A stretch of DNA of 23,711 nt from positions 1 through 23,711 of the forward strand of contig JBFIPX010000030.1 of NCBI GenBank assembly GCA_041609895.1, written 5' to 3'. Positions within the stretch are counted from its first letter, which is position 1. Each line of letters starts with the position of its first letter. Positions 1 to 8,810 of this stretch are shown here, piece after piece. This stretch comes from JAHHLP01 sp041609895. GTDB lineage: Bacteria; Bacteroidota; Rhodothermia; Rhodothermales; JABDKH01. The notes beneath the pieces are model-generated. The model was not told where the DNA came from and did no database searches. It saw nothing but the letters and a program-made list of their open reading frames with translations. A program made the position numbers and the translations under genes.

Positions 1-189
1 GGAAATACCGCGATCACCAGATCGGGTCGGATCGACAATGCACGAACCGTCAACGTCGACTCTGAAGTAGCCGTCACTCCATCCGGCGACGTTGTAGAGT
101 TCTGCCGTTTGCTCCGGGGACCATCGTGGAGGTACCGCCTCCAAAATAGAACTCGCCATTGGAGCTGTCACGTTAGCGTCTTCCTCCAT
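1..189 (-). CDS. speA: Biosynthetic arginine decarboxylase, N-terminal fragment
   Basis: This is the 5' end of a gene that runs off the left edge; about 63 codons are visible. The peptide contains WSPEQTAELYNVAGW followed by SDGYFRVDVDG, which matches the opening of PLP-dependent biosynthetic arginine decarboxylases (W..e.s.elYni..Wg.gYF.vn..G). The enzyme converts arginine to agmatine, the first step of the agmatine route to putrescine. I chose the ATG at 189 because a GGGAG ribosome-binding-like run sits 5 bases before it; this start overlaps the end of the upstream gene by 17 bases. An alternative ATG at 159 lies 13 bases after that stop but has no such site. The overlap with a deoxyhypusine synthase-like gene supports a shared polyamine operon. 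The PLP and barrel domains are outside the window, so the family call rests on the N-terminus and context only. Confidence 0.72.
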   Translation of the reverse strand, partial: MEEDANVTAPMASSILEAVPPRWSPEQTAELYNVAGWSDGYFRVDVDGSCIVDPTRSGDRGIS

Positions 190-1213
190 CGCCACTCCCT
201 GCATTCCCGTTTGTTGATGATTCTGTCTCGGCGGCTTCGGCTGCCTCAAGGACGTATCCAAAGACCAGCGGAGCTACAATCGTTGCGTCCGACTCGATAA
301 TGAAGGAGGGTGTGTCCGGAGACAATTTGCCCCACGTGATCTTTTCCGATGGCACGGCGCCCGAGTATGATCCAAAGCTTGTCGTCGAGTCGCTGATCTG
401 ACAGAAATAGGACCAGGTCGGTACGTCGATCTGCAAGTCCTGTTGAATCATGGGGACTACGCAGATTGGGAAATCGCCCGCGATTCCACCCCCGATCTGA
501 AAGAAGCCAACAGGCCCGAGAAGGCATTCGCGGCGGTACCAGTCTGCAAGCTCCATCATGTATTCGATACCAGAGCGCATCGTTCGGGGGTCTTTGATCG
601 TGCCGTCGATGCACCGGGCTGCGAAGATGTTGCCCAATGTAGAATCTTCCCAGCCTGGGATGAACAGAGGAAGATCTGCTTTCGCGGCTTCAAACAACCA
701 GCTGTCTTTGGGATCAATCTGATAGTAGTGTTCGAGAGTCCCGTCATTAATCAGGCGGTACACATACTGGTGCGGGAGGTAGCGCTTTTCGTGGCTGTCC
801 GCAGCCCTCCATTGGTCCAGTACAGCCCGCTCGATGCGACGGATCGCTTCTTCCTCGGGGATGCACGTGTCCGTCACCCGGTTCAGGTGTCGCTCAAGAA
901 GATCCGCTTCATCTTGTGCCGTAAGCTGCCTGTATCCCGGGATTCGAACGTAGTGGTCGTGCGCAACGAGGTTGAAGAGGTCCTCCTCGAGATTCGCACC
1001 CGTACACGTAATGGCGTGAACGCGTTCTCGCCGAATCATCTCGGCAAGGCTAATGCCCAGTTCCGCAGTACTCATGGCACCCGCGAGGGTGATCATCATG
1101 CGGCCGCCGTCGTCGAGTAGGTCAAGATACCCGCGGGCGGCGTCTCTGAGAGCTGCCGCATTAAAGTGTCGATAGTGTTGATCGACAAAGTCTGTAATCG
1201 GAGTTCCGATCAT
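173..1213 (-). CDS. Deoxyhypusine synthase-like protein (probable polyamine enzyme)
   Basis: 346 aa from the ATG at 1213; a GTG two codons upstream (1219) is also possible. It belongs to the deoxyhypusine synthase family. Visible motifs are the NAD-site-like CTGANLEEDL near residues 70-80, DPKDSWLFEAAK followed by LPLFIPGWEDSTLGN in the middle, IGGGIAGDF, and SGAVPSEKITWGK near the C-terminus. The WGK lysine (residue 296) aligns with the lysine that forms the enzyme imine intermediate in eukaryotic deoxyhypusine synthase. Bacteria have no eIF5A, and bacterial members are thought to act on free polyamines, for example as homospermidine-synthase-like enzymes that move an aminobutyl group from spermidine to putrescine using NAD. 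Overlap with speA downstream fits that role. The last 20 or so residues are a Ser/Gly/Asn-rich tail. The family is secure; the exact substrate is inference. Confidence 0.88.
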   Translation of the reverse strand: MIGTPITDFVDQHYRHFNAAALRDAARGYLDLLDDGGRMMITLAGAMSTAELGISLAEMIRRERVHAITCTGANLEEDLFNLVAHDHYVRIPGYRQLTAQDEADLLERHLNRVTDTCIPEEEAIRRIERAVLDQWRAADSHEKRYLPHQYVYRLINDGTLEHYYQIDPKDSWLFEAAKADLPLFIPGWEDSTLGNIFAARCIDGTIKDPRTMRSGIEYMMELADWYRRECLLGPVGFFQIGGGIAGDFPICVVPMIQQDLQIDVPTWSYFCQISDSTTSFGSYSGAVPSEKITWGKLSPDTPSFIIESDATIVAPLVFGYVLEAAEAAETESSTNGNAGSGDGGRR

Positions 1214-1339
1214 TCTCACAATACCGGATGAGGAACGTTCGGCGCTACTTTGCGCGAGAAGATCGGCCTCTTTCTACACAAAAGCTCAAAAGTTTCTGCG
1301 CAGCAGTGTGAAGTTTGATCGTGCCCGGACAGCGGCGGC

Positions 1340-3076
1340 TTAGGGCCGAAAGAAGAGCGGTTTGGAGGTCCTGTGATCACCGGTCTCGACGGAAGCGACA
1401 TACACTCCGGCCGGAAGGTTGGCAGGAATCCAGATGGCTTCGCTTTGGGGCGCGGCCGGTCCGTCATGCAGCACCGATACGATGCGGCCAAGCAGGTCGT
1501 AAACCAGTATTCGGACGTCTTTTGGTCGATGGGTCTGATATCGCAGCACTACGTAATCCTCAAAGGGGTTTGGCCACGCGCTTAGGCCGGCCGGCACGGT
1601 CGATCCGGAAAACTCTTTCATGGAGGCCGTGCTGATGGCGTCCGTCTCGAAGAGGATTAGCAGGTCTTCCAGTTCATCAACTCCCGTGATGTCGAGGTCT
1701 CCATCGTTGTCGCGATCATGGAGGATAGCACAGGAGCCTGCACGGTCGGCACGATAGCTTCGGTCGCGGCGAAAGGAGCCGTCGCCGAGATTTTCGAAGA
1801 CGGTGAAGTTAGCCGAACTGAAGTTGCTGGAAACCATGTCGAGATCTCCGTCGCCATCGATGTCTCCAAGATCGATGGCGAGAGGGAACAGGCCCGAAGC
1901 GTAGTGCTCGGGGCTCTCAAGCAGTCCGCGGCCGTCACTCCTAACTACGGCAACTACGTCGCCGTCTGCGCCAGCGGCAACAACATCGGCGAAGCCGTCC
2001 CGATCGACGTCTCCCGCGGCGAGCATCCATGGCCTCCCCTCGATCGTAACCCGAGCGGAGACGTTAAGTCCGCCTCGGCCGTTGCCGAGCAGCAACGCAA
2101 TATGTCGAGACCCGAGCGAACCCACAAAGAGATCCATGATACCATCTCCGTTTGCGTCTCCGACCGCGCATGAGGTTTCTCGGTCACCATGTCCATCCAT
2201 CGGAATCCGGTTTCGGAAAGATCCGTCTCCGTTGTTTACCAAGAGGTATAGTGACGATGTGGAGCGGCTGGCGGTGACGATGTCGTCGTCACCATCGGCG
2301 TCGACGTCGAGCACGCACAAGCCGCGCACATTGCCATCGGTCGGCACGGGACTACCTACCGAGAACGCGCCAGTTCCGTCACCCATCGCGATGTAGACGT
2401 TCTCGTTGCCGCCGCTCCCAACGGCCACGTCCGTGAAACCGTCGCGGTTGAAATCGCCGCCCTCGTTCGTGCTCGGCACAAGGCTGGACGGCAGAGGGTA
2501 GACGTCGAAGTCCGCGTATGCACCCTGCTGATTCATGAACACGCGGATATCCCGGGACTGCTCATTCGGGATTACCAGATCGCTCCAGCCGTCGTCGTTG
2601 AAATCGCCCGCGTGAGCGCCGTACGACTGAATGAACGACTCGCCGGGCTGTCGGATGGGCACCCGGGCTACCTCGCTTACCGTGAGCATTGCGGGAGCTG
2701 ATTCAATCCAGAAATTCCAACTGAAACCCGACTCCAGCCCGCTCCCATCTGAAAACCGGATGCTGTCGGATAGAGATACCGTCACGGCCTCACCCGCGAA
2801 GAAGGGCTCCGCCGGCTCGAATCGAATACGCATGTCCTCTTCTTCGACAAAGAGGCTGCCTTTCGCCGGTCCGGACCAACGGCCGAAGACGCGGAATGTC
2901 TCTGCGCGAACCGACGCAGGTTCAACGGGTACAGCCAGGTCTACTGTGATTTCGCCGCTGGCGTGAGCGCCGATAACGCTTTGATCTGGACTGACAGCAG
3001 ATACGGTGGGAGATAGACGGCTTTCCTGGGCGATCAGCGGCTCGACCGCTATCGTCAGCAGAAGCAGCCACGCCAT
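1340..3076 (-). CDS. Secreted FG-GAP/VCBS repeat protein with T9SS sorting domain
   Basis: 578 aa from the ATG at 3076, which gives the signal peptide MAWLLLLTIAVEPLIAQ and has AGGACAGG about 10 bases upstream. A TTG ten codons earlier (3106) would add a basic N-terminus, so the start is uncertain. Residues 20-125 look like a Big_5 immunoglobulin-like domain. Residues 150-475 carry seven FG-GAP/VCBS repeats with calcium-binding loops (GDFNDDGWSDL, GDFNRDGFTDV, LDVDADGDDDI, GDANGDGIMDL, GDVDRDGFADV, GDIDGDGDLDM, HDRDNDGDLDI), the pattern of a beta-propeller. The last 80 residues (AWPNPF, VYDLLGRIV, LPAGVYVASVETG) form a type A C-terminal sorting domain, so export by the type IX secretion system to the cell surface or medium is expected. 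The ligand and role are unknown. Confidence 0.88.
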   Translation of the reverse strand: MAWLLLLTIAVEPLIAQESRLSPTVSAVSPDQSVIGAHASGEITVDLAVPVEPASVRAETFRVFGRWSGPAKGSLFVEEEDMRIRFEPAEPFFAGEAVTVSLSDSIRFSDGSGLESGFSWNFWIESAPAMLTVSEVARVPIRQPGESFIQSYGAHAGDFNDDGWSDLVIPNEQSRDIRVFMNQQGAYADFDVYPLPSSLVPSTNEGGDFNRDGFTDVAVGSGGNENVYIAMGDGTGAFSVGSPVPTDGNVRGLCVLDVDADGDDDIVTASRSTSSLYLLVNNGDGSFRNRIPMDGHGDRETSCAVGDANGDGIMDLFVGSLGSRHIALLLGNGRGGLNVSARVTIEGRPWMLAAGDVDRDGFADVVAAGADGDVVAVVRSDGRGLLESPEHYASGLFPLAIDLGDIDGDGDLDMVSSNFSSANFTVFENLGDGSFRRDRSYRADRAGSCAILHDRDNDGDLDITGVDELEDLLILFETDAISTASMKEFSGSTVPAGLSAWPNPFEDYVVLRYQTHRPKDVRILVYDLLGRIVSVLHDGPAAPQSEAIWIPANLPAGVYVASVETGDHRTSKPLFFRP

Positions 3077-3686
3077 ACTGATAGTACCTGTCCTTTGGAT
3101 GGCCAAGTCGTATCTGTTATCTGGATCACGCCATGGTAGAAGCCGAATATACCTGCTTCCTGATATCAGGTTGTGAGAGCGACTGCGAACGGCTCGCATT
3201 TCGTCGATGCCCGGTAGTAGACCCGCGTTCGCGGTTCCAGCCGACAGGCAGTTCAAGCGTGATCGACCACGCTTCGCGGGACCACGGATGGTTGGGCGCA
3301 AGTTGTGTGTGCCAGGTTTGGGCACTCTTCTGAACACCCGACAACACGAAACCGGAAACTACTGCATGAGCGATCAATCTGAGGGAGCCGTCGCTGAAGT
3401 GGACGACACCTGAATCCGTCTTGTAGTACAACTGTCTGTAGATGGAAAATGACCCACGATACTTCGTAACGCAGTGGCTGCACTACTGGGCGGCGGGCAT
3501 GGTTCGTTAGAGGTGACGCTCCGGGCGACCGGACCGTTCGGCTGACAAAGACTACGACGCAGGCCCCGGCATGGGCAAGGTACTATGTCGTCCGTGCAAC
3601 ATGCGGTCCCCTGGAAAGCGGCTTGAAGGCTGGACTGCGCCGGCAGTTGACGCGCCCTGGCTCGGTCTACAACCTGCGCTTCGCTT
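3077..3686. other. Gene-poor interval upstream of the T9SS protein gene
   Basis: About 0.6 kb between two minus-strand genes. Short open frames occur on both strands (for example minus 3126-3431), but their predicted peptides are rich in Arg, Ser and Trp, match no family I know, and have no convincing start signals. I see no tRNA, no strong terminator and no repeat. The promoter of the T9SS protein gene presumably lies near 3080-3200, but I could not pick out a clear element. It may hold a decayed gene or a long leader. Confidence 0.4.
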
Positions 3687-5054
3687 TCACCATCCGGGGC
3701 GATCGCGCCTGATCCTACTTGGGCCTGCAGCTTCGGACGCTGCTCGTGTCCACCCGATCAGGCGCGGTTCCGACGTCCGATCGGCACCGGCGAGGGTCTC
3801 GTGTCTCTCATCGCCATCTTCTGTCGCGGCGGGTCTCAGCCTTTCGGCAAAAGCCGGTGCCGGGAGTTTGCCAGCACTCTCGACGGTACTTAGCTCCGTA
3901 CCAGGATAGTAATGGCTGAGAATCTCCCTGTGGTTGTAACCCCGCTTCGCCATTTCGTGGGCACCCCACTGGCTCAGACCGACGCCATGGCCAAAGCCCG
4001 ACCCCGTGAACTCATAGCTGTCCTCGCGCCGTTTCATCTCGAAACGAGTGCTGCGCAACGAGGTGGCGCCAAACTTACGAGAGACGAGCATGCGAAACTC
4101 GTTTCCAGTCAGCTCTTCAGTATGACCGTTATTCGTCCGGATTTCCACTGTGCGGACACGGCCATCATTGGTACGGTCGCCGATAGACACCTTCTCGACC
4201 GGCGTGCCGAATTTGGGTTCGAGCAATTCATGGACCTCCGCCGCCGATGCTTCGAAAGACCAGTCGCTATGGGGCGATGCTGCGCGATCATACCGATCCC
4301 GGCGAGCTCGAAGGTAGGGAAGTGGCTCACCTGACCACACATCGGCATTGCTAGCCGAGTGTCCACCGTTTGACGCAGAGTACACGGCGACAATGGGCGC
4401 ACCTTCGTGCGTAAGGATAAGTCCGCGTGTAGACTCTGCAGCATCGCGCGATGCCTCGGTGATAACGTCGACTCCGCGAAAGACCTGCGCGGCAAGTCCG
4501 TCCGACAGTGTACCATCTCCCTCGACTGCGGCACGGCTGATAAATGTTCTTGCCACGATTGCCATTGCTCGCGCACCTTCGCCGTCGTCAAGGTCGTATT
4601 CTTTTGCGACGACCGCCGCCACATAGGTTTCAAGGTCGACCACGTTAAGAATAGACAGGCGACGTGATAGAACGTCGGTCGAAATGTGGAGCTGCCCTGA
4701 GAATCGGCGCTCTGTCGTCTTGCCCGCTTCGTCCGCTACCTGAACGAGGTACGTACTAGTCGGCTCTGCCTGGACAAAGAGTTCCGGCAGGTTAATCTGG
4801 AGCGCGCCCGCCTTTGTTCGCAGGTCGATGGGTCCACGTGTGATTATCACGCTGTCGGGCGTCGATATCGACGCCAGCGGGTCGTGGTCGCGGTCTGCCA
4901 GGAGTGTAAGTGGACCATCTTCAGGAATGATCGCAACCTTAATCGGGTTCGTGTCGGCAAAGAGGCGGACCTTGACCGATTCGCTTTGGGCCCAGGAGGG
5001 TGTTACCGTCAGGAGCGCGACTGCGGTGGCGGTCGCGAGCAAAAGGTTGCGCAT
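3687..5054 (-). CDS. SpoIID/LytB domain protein, secreted, cell-wall acting
   Basis: 455 aa from the ATG at 5054, chosen because it opens directly into a signal peptide (MRNLLLATATAVALLTVTPSWAQ). A GTG at 5102 extends the frame with a Pro/Arg-rich stretch that spoils the signal. The SpoIID domain shows VVDLETYVAAVVAKEYDL with the following AIVARTF helix, SNGGHSASNADVWSG with PYLRARRD, and the C-terminal signature GFGHGVGLSQWGA then HYYPGTEL. SpoIID is a peptidoglycan lytic transglycosylase that cuts glycan strands lacking stem peptides in spore formers; related proteins such as LytB enhance amidases. In a Gram-negative non-spore-former the likely role is peptidoglycan remodelling in the periplasm. 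After HYYPGTEL there is a tail of about 75 residues, rich in Ala, Arg, Glu and Pro, that is not part of the domain. It lies 151 bases downstream of a LytTR regulator. Confidence 0.87.
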   Translation of the reverse strand: MRNLLLATATAVALLTVTPSWAQSESVKVRLFADTNPIKVAIIPEDGPLTLLADRDHDPLASISTPDSVIITRGPIDLRTKAGALQINLPELFVQAEPTSTYLVQVADEAGKTTERRFSGQLHISTDVLSRRLSILNVVDLETYVAAVVAKEYDLDDGEGARAMAIVARTFISRAAVEGDGTLSDGLAAQVFRGVDVITEASRDAAESTRGLILTHEGAPIVAVYSASNGGHSASNADVWSGEPLPYLRARRDRYDRAASPHSDWSFEASAAEVHELLEPKFGTPVEKVSIGDRTNDGRVRTVEIRTNNGHTEELTGNEFRMLVSRKFGATSLRSTRFEMKRREDSYEFTGSGFGHGVGLSQWGAHEMAKRGYNHREILSHYYPGTELSTVESAGKLPAPAFAERLRPAATEDGDERHETLAGADRTSEPRLIGWTRAASEAAGPSRIRRDRPGW

Positions 5055-5205
5055 GGTTCTGGCGGGACGACTTGGTGGGATTTCGCTACAACGCTCTTGC
5101 ACGGCGCCGAGGTTCCGTGAGACGCCGGCTCAGCCCGGCCAATGCTAGCCGTGGTCTTGTCGCCGCCCGGGTGCGAGCATCACACCGGTCGGTCTGCTTC
5201 GCGGC

Positions 5206-6042
5206 TCACATCATGAGCCTATCTTTAAGCTGTTTCGACCGCTCACGACTCGCGATCACCTCGTGTCCGCTGGTCATCACCAGCTTGTAACGACCGCTAA
5301 ACCACGAGATCATCTCCGTAATATGGTCGATCTGCACGATTGCGGACCGATGCACGCGCATGAAGTGCTCCGGATCAAGATTCGATTCCAGTTGCTCGAG
5401 TGTATAGCTGACAATGTGTTGACGCAGCTTTCTTTTGGGCGCACCGTCCGGCTCCTCCAACACATGCAGCCGCGTGATTCCTTCTGAGATTTCTGCGGAG
5501 ATCAGCCGCTCGACAGGGACGATGAGTATCCGGTCCCGATACGGAATCGAGATCTGCTTTAGATAGGCGGTCGGGTCCTTTGGTGGCACTGCGTCGACCA
5601 GATCCTCGTGTGCATCGATCCAATCCAGGAGTTTGGACAGTCGCTCATCGTCAACCTTGAGGTCGTCGGGAACACGTCGCGCCGTCCGCACCCTATTGAC
5701 TGCTTCCTCCAGGCGATCCTTCGTGATTGGCTTCAGGAGATAGTCGACCGCATTCGCGTCGAAAGCTTTGATTGCATACTCGTCGAATGCCGTCGTGAAC
5801 ACGACTGAGGGTCGGGCCTCGGGGTTCAGCCGTTCGATAACACCGAATCCATCGAGTTCCGGCATCTTGATATCAAGAAATACCAAGTCGACGTCAGAGC
5901 CGTTGAGTTTTTGCAGCGCTTCGACGCCGTCGCCGGCTTCGCCGGCAAGTTCGACATCTCCCGATTCCTCGAGTGGCTTCAGAAGTTTCTTGAGCCGGCT
6001 TCGAGCCGGAGCTTCGTCATCTACAATAAATGCTTTCAGCAT
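5206..6042 (-). CDS. LytTR-family response regulator
   Basis: 278 aa from the ATG at 6042; a GTG two codons upstream (6048) is also possible, and an AGGG lies near both. Residues 1-125 form a receiver domain: acidic pair D8-D9, phosphoacceptor D57 in VFLDIKMPELDG, switch Thr in FTTAFDEYAIKAF, and the lysine in LLKPI. Residues 170-278 form a LytTR DNA-binding domain (YRDRILIVPVERLISAEI, then HFMRVHRSAIVQIDHI and SGRYKLVMTSGHEV). It is a transcription regulator driven by phosphorylation. The gene starts 65 bases after the sensor kinase stop, on the same strand, so the two form a standard LytS/LytTR pair. Its targets cannot be read from sequence; the SpoIID-type gene downstream is a candidate because many LytTR pairs control envelope functions. 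Confidence 0.95.
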   Translation of the reverse strand: MLKAFIVDDEAPARSRLKKLLKPLEESGDVELAGEAGDGVEALQKLNGSDVDLVFLDIKMPELDGFGVIERLNPEARPSVVFTTAFDEYAIKAFDANAVDYLLKPITKDRLEEAVNRVRTARRVPDDLKVDDERLSKLLDWIDAHEDLVDAVPPKDPTAYLKQISIPYRDRILIVPVERLISAEISEGITRLHVLEEPDGAPKRKLRQHIVSYTLEQLESNLDPEHFMRVHRSAIVQIDHITEMISWFSGRYKLVMTSGHEVIASRERSKQLKDRLMM

Positions 6043-6107
6043 ATTCACTATACCCTGTCAAAATGCAATTGGCACGATGTCATGCGGGGCTGCGAGGGTC
6101 GCCGTGA

Positions 6108-8660
6108 TTATTCCTGTTCCAGATCGTGATGCCGCGGGTGACGAGATTCCGCATCACGGTACCGGTCCGATTGCTCTGCATCGGGCAGTCTCAACGTTGC
6201 TACGGTTCCGTGTCCCGGTCTGCTCACGATTCTCAAAAGATCCACTCTACCATACAGGTATTCGAGGCGTGCGGTTACATTCCGGAGGCCGATTCCAAAA
6301 AAAGATGTATCGATCTCCCCGTGCGGGTCACTCTCGAATAGCGCGGGTATCCCGATCCCCGAGTCAACCACCGAAATCGTGATTCCACTTCCGTCCGGCT
6401 GCGCTGTGATTCCTATGTGACCTTCATTCCTACCCTTTTCTATGCCGTGTTTCACAGCATTCTCCACGAGCGTCTGCACTGCGAAAGCTGGAACCAGGAA
6501 ACCACCGATATCCGATGCAACGTCAATCGTCACGCCGAGTCGGCTGCCGAAGCGCGCCTGCTCGATGTCGAGGTAGTTTCGCACGAGAGAGATTTCGTTC
6601 TCTAAGGTCACAAACGGCTTGTTGCCGGTCTGAAGCGTATATCGAAAGATGTGTGCGAGGTTTTCTACGGTTGATTCGGCAAGGTCAGGCCGCTCGTCGA
6701 TCGAGGCGGCTATCGTGTTGAGTGCATTGAATAGAAAGTGAGGGTTGATCTGTGCTCGGAGCGCCATCATTTGGGCTTCGGAGCTTTGACGAACCAGTTC
6801 TTTCTGCTTCTCAACCAGTTCAAGTCGCTCGATCGCGAGGGCGAGATGCCCTGCGAACGAGCGCAATCGATCGAGGTCCTCAACGTTGTAGACGGCACGG
6901 CGCGCGTTCTTTCGCCCGAGCACCAGCAACCCAACGGGTTGATCCTTGCCTTTGATCGGCACGGCGAGGACCGCCCCGCGGTCAACCAGAATCATCGCCT
7001 TTTCTGCTGGCAGGCGGGACAGGTTCAGTTCGGGATTGAACGCCCATGCCGCGCCCTCCGAACGGAAGTGCGGCCAAAGCGACCGCACGGCGCGCTCGGT
7101 CAGATATGGAGGCTGCGGCCGGTAAGAGGCCGATGTCCACATCTCCGGCTCTTCAGACGTTTGGACGAATAGTACAGCGGAGCGTACATCGAACGCCTTG
7201 CCCACTACATGTACGGACTCCCGAAGAAGTCCGTTGATATCCACGAAATCTCGAATGCGTTCCTGGAGGCGGTCGATCAGTCGTGCTGCCCGTTCGCGGT
7301 CGGTGGCGAAGAAGTGCGAGAAATACTCGCGGGCACGCATCGCAACCCGCTCGAAGATGAGTAGGAGTACCACGACGAGGATGCCGGAGATGATATTCTC
7401 CGGCAAGTCGCCCGACGCGACCCATGGATCGATCAGGCCCTTGATACCAACGAAGGCGAAGAAGATGAGGCCGAGGACCGCCACGTACGTTAGTCCCCTC
7501 GACACGACGCGATCGAGTCTGCCGTAGCGTAGCGTCGTCAAAGAAACGAGGATGACGGGTACGGTGGACATCAGCTGCACGCCAACAACCAGCCAACCTA
7601 CCGTGCTCTCCGTGACCGCCTGGACAAGCGGAACTATACCGATTACTGTCAGCGCGGCGAAAACGGCGGCCGTAAGCATGATGCTGTTACCGACGCGGCT
7701 CTGGCTACCGGTAGCCGCCTCGCTACGGCTTTCAGGTGAGAAGCAAATCAAGACCAGGGCGGCTGCGAGCGCGATGAAGCAGCACGCATAGAAGAGGATA
7801 GGCGAAATGAGGCGGTCGAGAGTAATAGGACCGATGCTTCCAATGACCATCGACGCGACTGCGAACGCGGCCAATATTAGGGCGGGCAGATATAGAAGCA
7901 GGATGACCGGTCGGCGGGGCTTTGTACCCTCCGATGCGGCCGCGTCGGCGACAACCGTTCGCACAAGAATGACCGGGAACGCGATCCAACCGCAGAGCCC
8001 GACCAGCGTGAGGACTCGAAAAAGATCCGCGTGGGTAGTACCCGGCATCGGCGGACCCACCAGCTCTATTAGGGCAATGCGAGCGAGGTTGCCAACAATC
8101 CACAACCCGGACACAGCGATCAGCATCAGGGAAAGGCGAGCCCGGTCGCTTCGGAAAGCGATTGGAACGGCGGCCAGAATTCCGAGGAGATGAATGAAGG
8201 CGGCGAGCGTAAAGCCCCAGATGGAGAAATTCCACACACTCGGTGAGAGCGGGTAGAGAAATGTCGGGTACGGAGTCAACTCGACCTCGGCGTCGACCTG
8301 TCTTCCACCACGAAGTATGGAATAGAGCACCTTGTTGCCGGGTTCAATTCCTTCCACTGCACGCTGTAACGCCGTTAGGCTAAAGTATTGCTGCATATCC
8401 AGCGTATAGAAGACGTCGCCTGATTGGAGACCGGATTGCGCGGCGGATCCTGTGGGGAAGACGTATTCCGCGACGATGGGACCGTCCTCGTCGGTCCAGA
8501 CTATCCAATCGAAGCTTCTGGAACTGGAGACCCCGACCGATGGGTCTGCGGTCAGGATTGACAGGCGCGCCCAATCGTACACGGTCAGGCCCAGGGGCAG
8601 CAGTGCGATCAGAGGAAACGCGATCGTAAGAGCCGTCGCTATATTAAATCGATTTCTCAC
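6108..8660 (-). CDS. LytS-type sensor histidine kinase with PDZ, membrane and GAF domains
   Basis: 850 aa from a GTG at 8660; no ATG lies further upstream before the in-frame stop. Order of parts: an N-terminal membrane helix (residues 8-28); a PDZ-like domain (about 45-135, with FPTGSAAQSGLQSGDVFYTLD) predicted on the outer face of the inner membrane; a block of about eight hydrophobic helices (about 145-440); a GAF domain (about 465-615); and a His_kinase/HATPase core. The phosphoacceptor is H641 in QINPHFLFNALN. The ATP site shows VENAVKHGIE, DSGIGIP and FGIGLRNV. It should autophosphorylate and pass phosphate to the LytTR regulator encoded just downstream. The PDZ domain suggests that it senses a peptide or a folding or envelope signal, but the ligand is unknown. 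Confidence 0.93.
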   Translation of the reverse strand: MRNRFNIATALTIAFPLIALLPLGLTVYDWARLSILTADPSVGVSSSRSFDWIVWTDEDGPIVAEYVFPTGSAAQSGLQSGDVFYTLDMQQYFSLTALQRAVEGIEPGNKVLYSILRGGRQVDAEVELTPYPTFLYPLSPSVWNFSIWGFTLAAFIHLLGILAAVPIAFRSDRARLSLMLIAVSGLWIVGNLARIALIELVGPPMPGTTHADLFRVLTLVGLCGWIAFPVILVRTVVADAAASEGTKPRRPVILLLYLPALILAAFAVASMVIGSIGPITLDRLISPILFYACCFIALAAALVLICFSPESRSEAATGSQSRVGNSIMLTAAVFAALTVIGIVPLVQAVTESTVGWLVVGVQLMSTVPVILVSLTTLRYGRLDRVVSRGLTYVAVLGLIFFAFVGIKGLIDPWVASGDLPENIISGILVVVLLLIFERVAMRAREYFSHFFATDRERAARLIDRLQERIRDFVDINGLLRESVHVVGKAFDVRSAVLFVQTSEEPEMWTSASYRPQPPYLTERAVRSLWPHFRSEGAAWAFNPELNLSRLPAEKAMILVDRGAVLAVPIKGKDQPVGLLVLGRKNARRAVYNVEDLDRLRSFAGHLALAIERLELVEKQKELVRQSSEAQMMALRAQINPHFLFNALNTIAASIDERPDLAESTVENLAHIFRYTLQTGNKPFVTLENEISLVRNYLDIEQARFGSRLGVTIDVASDIGGFLVPAFAVQTLVENAVKHGIEKGRNEGHIGITAQPDGSGITISVVDSGIGIPALFESDPHGEIDTSFFGIGLRNVTARLEYLYGRVDLLRIVSRPGHGTVATLRLPDAEQSDRYRDAESRHPRHHDLEQE

Positions 8661-8810
8661 CGAGGACGTGCGCTTCCGTGTATCTCCCGATTTGATAAAA
8701 TTGTAGCTAGCATTTGTTACCTAACGAGTCAACCGGGAGGTGGGCGATTGGCTCCCACAGCAGTACGGTTTGTCGAACCACAACGGTGAATCGCTGTAGC
8801 TCCAAGTTCC
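8661..8810. promoter_or_regulatory. Divergent promoter region between kinase gene and tatD
   Basis: These 150 bases must serve both the minus-strand kinase gene and tatD. On the minus strand TTGACT (8732-8727) precedes TACAAT (8705-8700), but the 21-base spacer is long for a sigma-70 promoter, so I do not call a precise promoter. No TAnnTTTG element is evident. Confidence 0.35.

Noticed and set aside
443..1120. Plus-strand ORF of 225 codons opposite the deoxyhypusine synthase-like gene
   Set aside because: It is antisense to a gene with clear family motifs, and its peptide matches no family I know.
3126..3431. Minus-strand ORF of 101 codons in the gene-poor interval
   Set aside because: No family resemblance, no ribosome-binding site, and its 3' end runs into the Arg/Ser-rich segment before the T9SS protein start.
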